From positions 1-17,161 of the forward strand of contig UQJE01000055.1 of the NCBI GenBank assembly GCA_900541345.1: DNA of 17,161 bases, read 5' to 3'. The position numbers were made by a program, and so were the translations under genes. A model generated the notes under the pieces. It made no database searches, had not been told where the DNA came from, and saw only the letters and a program-made list of their open reading frames with translations. This DNA comes from an uncultured Blautia sp. Its GTDB lineage: Bacteria; Bacillota; Clostridia; Lachnospirales; Lachnospiraceae. Below, in pieces: positions 11,836 to 17,161 of this stretch. The stretch's first letter is position 1, and each line of letters opens with the position of its first letter.

Positions 11836-14394
11836 TTATTTTTTCCTTCTGCGGTATACAACAACCCCAACAATACAGAGAGCTGCCACAGCCAGTATGA
11901 TTACAAACGGAAGAATCATGGTATTATCGCCTGTGAGAACAGGTTTTTTCTGATTTGCTTTCGGAGTTGGCGTAACAGTTACTCCTTTTCCGTTTGAAAC
12001 AGAAAATTTCACCTGTTTTACATCGGTTGCCCCTGTATTTGTCCACTTGCTTCCATCATACTTCTGCTGGTTAAATGTAACCTTTAACGCATAATCACCG
12101 CTTTGTCCCATACGGAATGTTGCACTGTACGGTGCACTTTCCCAGCTTCTGTCCTCAAGTACATTCCATTTTGCCGGAAGGTAGCGCATATCTCCTTTTA
12201 CCGGATCTGCATTATCCATTCCTGCACCGATTGCTTCAAATGTAATCTTTGTCTCTGTTGTATACTTTCCATCGGAAGCGATTCCTGTAATTTTATTCTG
12301 AGAAGCGTCCGGAACTGCTGCTGAACGCGCATTTACTGTTACTTTTACAGAAGTATAAAGAGAAACATTATCCGGATTCTCAATTCCTTTTGGAAGACTC
12401 ACTGTTCCTGTTACATCAAAGGTCTGGCTTTCTTTGGAAGATACATTATATGCACAGCCTGCCACATCCCATTTTACATTCGCCTTCATTTTTCCATTTG
12501 TCGTATCAATCTCTACAGTTGCCGGAAGTTTCAGTCCTGCCGCTGATTTCTCAACACCATTTTTAATATCCTTAATGTCTGCCGGTTTCTGAATTCCTTT
12601 TAATTTCACTGTATTTTTTGTCACAAGGAAAGACGCTGTTACAGATGCCTCTGCATTTTCCTGACTCGTTACCTTAATCTCTTCCAGATACTGTCCTTCT
12701 CCCAGATCTTTCTTTGGTACAAGGGTAAAGCTGCCGCTCTCTCCCGGTGCAAGCTCTGCAGCAGATAATGCGCCTGCCTCAAAACTTCCTGCAGAAGGCT
12801 GATTCAGATGAAGCACCATGTTTCCTGTATTTGTAACTGTCACTGTCTGAGCTCCCGGAGCTTCTGCATATCCGGCCTGCACTTTACCAAAATCAAGTGT
12901 TCCCGGCGTTGCTGTAAGCTTCGCTACTTTTACATCCTCTACTGTAAATTTTGCTGTTACAGATGCAAGAGCTTCTCCTGCCTCTCCGTTAATAACCGGA
13001 TAAAGATAAATGGTTTCCACATACTCGCCTTTTGCAAGTCCTGTTTTCGGTTCCACTGTAAATGCAACGCTGTCTCCCGGTTCCAGATCAGAAGCATTGA
13101 GAGCGCTTACTGTAAAGTTCTGGCTCTGAAGCTCCATAATGGAAAGTTTTGCATTACTTTCATTTGTAACGGTAACTGTCTGAGCAGCCGGAGCTTCTGT
13201 ATATCCTGTTCCTGCCTTTCCAAAATCAAGTGTTTCCGGTGATGCAGAAAGTTTATATTCCGGTTTTGGTGTCGGCGTTGCCTCTGGAGTTGGCGTTGCT
13301 TCCGGTGTCGGTGTTGCTTCCGGTGTCGGTGTTGCTTCCGGTGTCGGTGTTGCTTCCGGCTCTTTTACACTCACTTTTGCCTGAACAGATACAGCTGCCC
13401 CCTCCTGTGTTGTATAAGAAAGTGTATCGTCATACTCCCACGGTGTAAGTCCCATCCTTGGAATAATCCAAAGTGTAACCTCTTCTCCCGGTTTCAGCGG
13501 ATTCTCTACATCCTGAACCATAAAACTTTCCGGAGCTATATTCGCAAAATTCAGCTCAACATTTCCTGTATTTTTTATGGTTACATACTGCTCTTCCGGA
13601 AGCTCTTCTTCTGTATATCCATAAAACAGAGTTCCGAAATCCAGAACTCCTGTCCCATCCTCTGTTGTAAGAACCGCTTCTGCTTTATATTCGGTTGTTG
13701 CAATTTCTCCCTTTTCTTCGGAATTTGTGCCTTCTTCCGGTACTGCTTCTTCAGAAGGCTGTTCTCCATCCGGATAAAATACTTCTTCCTCTCCCTGAGG
13801 AATATGGTTTTCTTCCGTTCCCTCCGGAAGCTGCTCTTCAGAAGGAGTCTCTCCCTCTGTATTCTCTTCCGGTGCTGGAATTTCTTCTGCGTTTTCTTCC
13901 GGTGCTGGAATTTCTTCTACATTTTCTTCTTTCGGCTGCTCTTCACCGTTTTCAGGAACTTCCTCTGTTTCATTCTCATCTGCATGCTGCTCCATTTTGT
14001 GCTTCTCTGCCTCTTCCTCTGTTGCAGCTACAGGACATGTAGTAGCAGTGAGCTTTCCTGTCACACCCTGCGCTTCTGCTCCTGTTACCTCAAGAACAAT
14101 CTCCAGTCCCAGATCTTCCTCTGTTACCTTGTATGTTTTCTCTGTTCCCAGTTCTGTAAGCTCCTCGCCATTTTTTCTGGACCATTTAAAACTTACATAA
14201 TCGTCCGTTACGCCCTCTGGCGTTACTTTTCCATAGTCTGCGCTTAATGTAACGCCCACAGCTGCCGCTCCCTTGATTTTCAGCTTTCCGCCAAGTTCCC
14301 CTGACGGAACTGCCGCTGCAAAAACCATAGACGGGAGTAATGACAACATCATAAATACAGTCATAATCACTGCCAATATTTTTTTACCCTTCAT
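11836..14394 (-). CDS. Cell-surface protein with repeated beta-sandwich domains and C-terminal wall anchor
   Basis: 852 residues. Signal peptide 1-27 (KGKK, hydrophobic core, VFA-AA cleavage region). Residues 28-123 look like a small beta domain; 124-235 is Glu/Pro-rich with two EEIPAPEEN copies. Three related domains start with a Leu-Asp-Phe-Gly motif and contain VTxTNxGN-type strands: 249-343, 388-486 and 499-592, like choice-of-anchor D/ASPM-type domains; a linker of ATPTPE repeats (348-377) separates the first two. Residues 600-688 resemble a bacterial Ig-like domain, and 700-800 is a further beta-rich region. The C-terminus has LTGD (820-823), a hydrophobic span (828-847) and RRRKK: a sortase-type signal, though KPVLTGD is not a standard LPxTG. 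Probably an extended wall-anchored protein; ligand unknown. GGAGG precedes the ATG. Monocistronic. Confidence 0.88.
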   Translation of the reverse strand: MKGKKILAVIMTVFMMLSLLPSMVFAAAVPSGELGGKLKIKGAAAVGVTLSADYGKVTPEGVTDDYVSFKWSRKNGEELTELGTEKTYKVTEEDLGLEIVLEVTGAEAQGVTGKLTATTCPVAATEEEAEKHKMEQHADENETEEVPENGEEQPKEENVEEIPAPEENAEEIPAPEENTEGETPSEEQLPEGTEENHIPQGEEEVFYPDGEQPSEEAVPEEGTNSEEKGEIATTEYKAEAVLTTEDGTGVLDFGTLFYGYTEEELPEEQYVTIKNTGNVELNFANIAPESFMVQDVENPLKPGEEVTLWIIPRMGLTPWEYDDTLSYTTQEGAAVSVQAKVSVKEPEATPTPEATPTPEATPTPEATPTPEATPTPKPEYKLSASPETLDFGKAGTGYTEAPAAQTVTVTNESNAKLSIMELQSQNFTVSALNASDLEPGDSVAFTVEPKTGLAKGEYVETIYLYPVINGEAGEALASVTAKFTVEDVKVAKLTATPGTLDFGKVQAGYAEAPGAQTVTVTNTGNMVLHLNQPSAGSFEAGALSAAELAPGESGSFTLVPKKDLGEGQYLEEIKVTSQENAEASVTASFLVTKNTVKLKGIQKPADIKDIKNGVEKSAAGLKLPATVEIDTTNGKMKANVKWDVAGCAYNVSSKESQTFDVTGTVSLPKGIENPDNVSLYTSVKVTVNARSAAVPDASQNKITGIASDGKYTTETKITFEAIGAGMDNADPVKGDMRYLPAKWNVLEDRSWESAPYSATFRMGQSGDYALKVTFNQQKYDGSKWTNTGATDVKQVKFSVSNGKGVTVTPTPKANQKKPVLTGDNTMILPFVIILAVAALCIVGVVVYRRRKK
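13280..13360 (-). repeat. 18-bp tandem repeat encoding the ATPTPE linker
   Basis: Three identical 18-bp copies (13298-13315, 13316-13333, 13334-13351) are flanked by a diverged copy (13280-13297) and a half copy (13352-13360). They encode Ala-Thr-Pro-Thr-Pro-Glu in the surface protein. Identical copies imply recent expansion and likely length variation between strains. Confidence 0.85.
13861..13920 (-). repeat. 30-bp tandem duplication encoding a Glu/Pro-rich decapeptide
   Basis: Bases 13861-13890 and 13891-13920 are identical at 27 of 30 positions and encode two copies of an EENxEEIPAP-type decapeptide in the acidic region of the surface protein. Confidence 0.8.
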
Positions 14395-14430
14395 AACTGT
14401 CCTCCTTTATTCTATAAATAGCTTTTCACT

Positions 14431-14447
14431 TGTAACAGTATTGTAAC
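14431..14447 (+). promoter_or_regulatory. WalR-like direct repeat over the surface-protein promoter
   Basis: TGTAAC (14431-14436), five bases, TGTAAC (14442-14447) matches the WalR (YycF) consensus TGTWAH-N5-TGTWAH. It covers the -10 (14440-14445) of the surface-protein promoter, a position that would favour repression. Direct repeats with an 11-base period are typical for OmpR-family response regulators in general, so another regulator is possible. Confidence 0.45.
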
Positions 14448-14468
14448 TTATTTCCCGTTTTTTCTCAA
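14440..14468 (-). promoter_or_regulatory. Sigma-A promoter of the surface-protein gene
   Basis: On the - strand TTGAGA (14468-14463), a 17-base spacer, TACAAT (14445-14440). Predicted start is near 14433, leaving about 38 bases of leader with the AAAGGAGG ribosome binding site. Between it and the aldehyde dehydrogenase stop there is only an AT-rich potential stem (TTAAAT/ATTTAA) followed by T6, a weak terminator at best. Confidence 0.7.
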
Positions 14469-14497
14469 GTATCCTTTACAAAAAAGTTAAATTTTTG

Positions 14498-15868
14498 TTA
14501 TTTAAGGAACTTTTGGATAAATTTCTCCTTCTTTTTACTGTATACTGGATACCGCACAGGCAAATCGGGAAATACTCCTCTGTGGAGAATGCTCTTCCTG
14601 TGAGAAAAAGTTTCAAATCCGTCTCGTCCATGATAGCTGCCCATGCCACTTTTCCCCACACCTCCGAATCCCATATATGGTGTCGCAAGGTGCATCAGCG
14701 TATCGTTTACACAGCCTCCTCCGAAAGACAAAGCGGAAAGAATTTTTTCTTTTTCTTTTCTCCTTCCTGTAAAAAGGTACAATGCCAAAGGCTTCTCCTT
14801 TTCTTCTAAAACTCTCAAAAGCTCCTCTGTATCGTTATATTCCATAACAGGAAGCACAGGTCCGAAAATTTCTTCTCCCATTATTTTATATTCCCATTTT
14901 ACCATGTCTATAATCGTAGGTGTAATCTGCATTTTCCCTCTGTCAGTCTCTCCTCCCAGGCGAATTCTTCCTTCACACATAAGACCAGATACTCTCTGAA
15001 AATGCTTTTCTGTTATCATTTTGGGATAATCAGGATGATCAAGGGGATTTTCTCCCCAAAAAACTTTCACCCAGTAAATCAGAGCTTTTATAAGCTCCTC
15101 TTTCTTTTTCTTATGCACAAGCACATAATCCGGTGCAACACAAGTCTGTCCGCAGTTTATAAATTTCCCAAATGCAATGCGTTTTGCAGCCATTTTTACA
15201 TTTGCTGTTTCGTCCACAATACAGGGGCTTTTTCCGCCAAGCTCCAACGTGACTGGTGTGAGATGGGCAGCGGCTTTTTCCATTACTGTTTTTCCTACCT
15301 CCGGGCTTCCGGTAAAGAAAATATAGTCAAATCTCTCTTCCAGAAGAAGACAGTTTTCCTTTCTTCCACCTTCTACTACCGTAATATATTCTTGCGGAAA
15401 GGCTTCCTGCATCATCTTCTTTAAAAGGCGAGACGATGCCGGGGCATATGCGGAAGGCTTAAGTACACAGCAGTTTCCCGCTGCAATGGCATCACAGAGA
15501 GGTCCCAGATTTAGAAGAAACGGATAATTCCACGGTGTCATAATAAGAACAACTCCATACGGCTCATGAATAACGCGCCCATATGCCGGAAAATGCACAA
15601 GAGGAGCCGGCACCCTTTTTTCTTTCATCCATCTGCGCAAATGCCTCTTTACATAGGAAATCTCACTTAATGCCAGCCCAATTTCTGTCATATATGCTTC
15701 CTGCGAGGATTTATGCAAATCTTCATATAAGGCATCCTTTATCTGACTTTCATATTTTCTCACTGTTTTTTCCAATGTTTCCAGCATTTTCTTCCGGAAA
15801 ACATAAGGGCGGGTATTCCCCGCCCTGTAATATGCCCTCTGCAGTTTTACAATTTCTTCTGCATTCAT
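14498..15868 (-). CDS. NAD(P)-dependent aldehyde dehydrogenase, class 3-like
   Basis: 456 residues, the short form typical of class 3/fatty-aldehyde-type enzymes, lacking the N-terminal extension of 490-residue ALDHs. Catalytic and cofactor residues are present: Asn114 in TPWNYP, Lys137 in LKPS, TGSPEVGK (186-193) as the nucleotide loop, Glu209 in LELGGKSP, the nucleophile Cys243 in NCGQTCVAPDY, and EEIFGPVLPV (332-341). It oxidises aldehydes to carboxylic acids; the substrate cannot be told, but relatives act on medium- to long-chain or aromatic aldehydes. The Lys-rich C-terminus (YSKKKEKFIQKFLK) may touch the membrane. It starts four bases after the small acidic protein gene, whose last codons supply the ribosome binding site, and is the last gene of the operon. 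Confidence 0.93.
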   Translation of the reverse strand: MNAEEIVKLQRAYYRAGNTRPYVFRKKMLETLEKTVRKYESQIKDALYEDLHKSSQEAYMTEIGLALSEISYVKRHLRRWMKEKRVPAPLVHFPAYGRVIHEPYGVVLIMTPWNYPFLLNLGPLCDAIAAGNCCVLKPSAYAPASSRLLKKMMQEAFPQEYITVVEGGRKENCLLLEERFDYIFFTGSPEVGKTVMEKAAAHLTPVTLELGGKSPCIVDETANVKMAAKRIAFGKFINCGQTCVAPDYVLVHKKKKEELIKALIYWVKVFWGENPLDHPDYPKMITEKHFQRVSGLMCEGRIRLGGETDRGKMQITPTIIDMVKWEYKIMGEEIFGPVLPVMEYNDTEELLRVLEEKEKPLALYLFTGRRKEKEKILSALSFGGGCVNDTLMHLATPYMGFGGVGKSGMGSYHGRDGFETFSHRKSILHRGVFPDLPVRYPVYSKKKEKFIQKFLK

Positions 15869-15872
15869 TCCA

Positions 15873-16130
15873 TCATCCCTCTACTACAAGCCAGGTTCCG
15901 TCAGGAAGTTCAAATACTTCGCTTGCATCTCTAATATCTTCAAGTGACATACCGTCTACATCTGCTCCAAGTTCATCAAGATACTGTTTTACTTCTTTTA
16001 AAGAATCGAGAACAACCGCCATACAATCTTCCAGAAATTCCTCTGCCTCCTCGTATGTCTCCGCAACTGGTTCGTCAAAAAGCTGACTCTGATTTTTTAA
16101 AAATGTGTAAATGCACTCCTCTGTATACAT
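15873..16130 (-). CDS. Small acidic conserved-type protein of unknown function
   Basis: 85 residues, strongly acidic, no cysteine motif or membrane span. A likely two-helix region (EEAEEFLEDCMAVVLDSL and KEVKQYLDELG, residues 27-55) is followed by MSLEDIRDASEVFELPDG and the hydrophobic end TWLVVEG. The gene lies between two enzymes with a one-base gap upstream and a four-base gap downstream, so it is surely translated with them; GAGG in the end of the upstream gene serves as ribosome binding site. I do not recognise a function. Its size and charge would suit a partner or inhibitor protein, but nothing in the sequence proves this. Confidence 0.75.
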   Translation of the reverse strand: MYTEECIYTFLKNQSQLFDEPVAETYEEAEEFLEDCMAVVLDSLKEVKQYLDELGADVDGMSLEDIRDASEVFELPDGTWLVVEG

Positions 16131-16131
16131 T

Positions 16132-16935
16132 TTAAAATACCTCCTCTATTTTTCCTTTTGTATCTATAATTTTTCTTAATACCGGCAAAACAGCCGGCGC
16201 TTCATAAAAAGCCGCAGTTTTTACACCTGGTTTTGCGTGTGACATGGCAAAACCGTATGTTACACTTTTGAGCATTTCTATATCATTATACTCGTCCCCG
16301 AACCCTACGCATTCTCCTGGTGCAGCATTTAAAATCTCCTGAAATTTTCGAATGCCTCTCGCCTTATTTGTTCCGAAGGGAATAAAGTCTACCCAGTCAA
16401 AACCGGAAGTAACGACAGTGCATCTGTCTCCGAATTTTTCTCTCCAGAATCGAATGGATTCCTCCGTCACTCCGCCTCTTTCATATACCGCAATTTTCAC
16501 ACAGGGCTCTTTCATTTCCTCAAAACTCTTTACAATCTTACAATGGTTTTTTACTACATCTATCATAAGGCTTCTGTAATGCTCCGTCTTTGGCATCATA
16601 TAATAAAAATCCCTTGTAGAATAAGAAAATTCCGCTCCCTCTTTTGCATAAATCGTCTCCGTGATTTCTCTTGCCAAGTTTTCTTCAAATGCCGCTTCAT
16701 AAAGAAGTTCATCGTTCCAAAAAGCAAGTGCACCATTTTCGCAGATAAATGCCATATCTTCAAGAACCGGTTCAAAAAGACGCTTCATATTTGCATACTG
16801 TCGTCCGCTTGCCGCCACAAAAAGAATTCCTTCTTTTTTTAATTCTCTGATAAGAGGAAACAGTTCCTCCGGAAGCTTCTGGGCTCCATTTAAAAGAAGC
16901 GTTCCGTCCAGATCACTTGCAACCAGCTTAATCAT
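16132..16935 (-). CDS. Cof-type HAD-IIB phosphatase
   Basis: 267 residues from the ATG at 16935; the open frame extends to 17004 but that part lies inside the upstream gene, while GGTGG precedes 16935 and the protein then begins MIKLVASDLDGTLL as the family does. Motif I is DLDGT with Asp8 (nucleophile) and Asp10, motif II SGR (43-45), motif III Lys191, motif IV GDEYND (213-218). The residues between about 75 and 185 form the type IIB alpha/beta cap. Such enzymes hydrolyse sugar phosphates, FMN or pyridoxal phosphate; the substrate is not predictable. It overlaps the upstream HAD gene by eight bases (ATGATTAA), showing translational coupling. Confidence 0.92.
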   Translation of the reverse strand: MIKLVASDLDGTLLLNGAQKLPEELFPLIRELKKEGILFVAASGRQYANMKRLFEPVLEDMAFICENGALAFWNDELLYEAAFEENLAREITETIYAKEGAEFSYSTRDFYYMMPKTEHYRSLMIDVVKNHCKIVKSFEEMKEPCVKIAVYERGGVTEESIRFWREKFGDRCTVVTSGFDWVDFIPFGTNKARGIRKFQEILNAAPGECVGFGDEYNDIEMLKSVTYGFAMSHAKPGVKTAAFYEAPAVLPVLRKIIDTKGKIEEVF

Positions 16936-17161
16936 CTCTTCCACCTTTATATATCCGCACAAGCTCTTCCGGTCTTTCCGCCACAAGATCCGCGCCATTT
17001 TCATTTAATTCTTTTCTGTCACGAAAGCCCCACAAAGCGCCTACTGTATACATTCCCGCCGCACGTCCTGTCTGCATATCTGTAGCTGTATCTCCCACGT
17101 ACATACATTCTTCCGGCTTCACTCCAAATTCCCGGGCAATCTTTAAAGGTCCCTCCGGAGA
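16928..17161 (-). CDS. HAD-superfamily hydrolase, phosphoglycolate-phosphatase-like, N-terminus beyond window
   Basis: Only the C-terminal 77 residues are present, beginning SPEGPLKIAREFGVKPEE at the right edge. They contain motif III (Lys in PLKIA), motif IV GDTATDM with its two acidic residues, and AAGMYTVGALWGFRDRKEL followed by GADLVAERPEEL, the usual ending of Gph-type HAD-IA phosphatases. The catalytic DxD would be outside the window. The last codons overlap the start of the Cof-type phosphatase gene, so two different HAD phosphatases are encoded back to back. Confidence 0.85.
   Translation of the reverse strand, partial: SPEGPLKIAREFGVKPEECMYVGDTATDMQTGRAAGMYTVGALWGFRDRKELNENGADLVAERPEELVRIYKGGRDD

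Noticed and set aside
13280..13360. Regular short repeats resembling a CRISPR array
   Set aside because: Period of 18 bp with no spacers, in frame in a coding region and encoding ATPTPE.
12808..14247. Several long + strand open frames opposite the surface-protein gene
   Set aside because: They are shadows produced by the repetitive, biased codons of the surface protein; no start signals.
1..17161. tRNA, rRNA, insertion sequences or known riboswitches
   Set aside because: I looked for tRNA-like cloverleafs, transposase motifs and familiar riboswitch cores on both strands and could not support any.

Overview
The window looks like the chromosome of a low-to-mid-GC, Gram-positive anaerobe of the Clostridia, most likely Lachnospiraceae. 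The reasons are strong AGGAGG-type ribosome binding sites, a class IB dihydroorotate dehydrogenase pair (PyrD/PyrK), a type 2 OMP decarboxylase, a lone Spo0A C-terminal-domain protein, a DUF5721-type protein, DegV, and a sortase-type surface protein. The species cannot be fixed from sequence reading alone.

Bases 1 to about 2637 look like one end of an integrative conjugative element of the Tn916/Tn1549 kind that runs off the left edge. Reading leftward from its end it has tandem 12-bp arm-type repeats (2491-2514), a membrane-anchored XRE regulator (1457-2182, -), an XRE repressor (545-1228, +), and a divergent DUF961/YdcP-like first gene of the transfer module (1-295, -). The repressor and ydcP face each other across palindromic operators that overlap both promoters. 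The element end lies inside a host gene: 12 bp after pyrD a ribosome binding site and the first 13 codons of pyrE remain, then the reading frame runs into element DNA and stops.

Bases 2612-6641 are the de novo pyrimidine operon on the - strand: pyrC, pyrF, pyrK, pyrD, interrupted pyrE. Together they encode dihydroorotase, the two subunits of NAD-linked dihydroorotate dehydrogenase, OMP decarboxylase and a broken orotate phosphoribosyltransferase, so the element cuts the pathway between orotate and OMP unless pyrE is restored elsewhere or by excision.

Bases 6642-9641 hold a cold-shock gene with a consensus promoter and a 130-nt structured leader, a strong shared terminator, a small single-pass membrane protein, a DegV protein whose last residues are frameshifted, a DUF5721-type gene, and a lone Spo0A-type DNA-binding protein with an 0A-box-like site upstream.

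Bases 9642-14497 carry htpG behind a perfect CIRCE element (HrcA operator), which also has the shape of a terminator for the upstream gene. That gene encodes an 852-residue surface protein with Asp-Phe-Gly type beta-sandwich repeats, an Ala-Thr-Pro-Thr-Pro-Glu linker and a C-terminal anchor, and its promoter overlaps a WalR-like direct repeat.

Bases 14498-17161 form a tightly packed - strand operon: a partial HAD phosphatase, a Cof-type HAD phosphatase, a small acidic protein and an aldehyde dehydrogenase.
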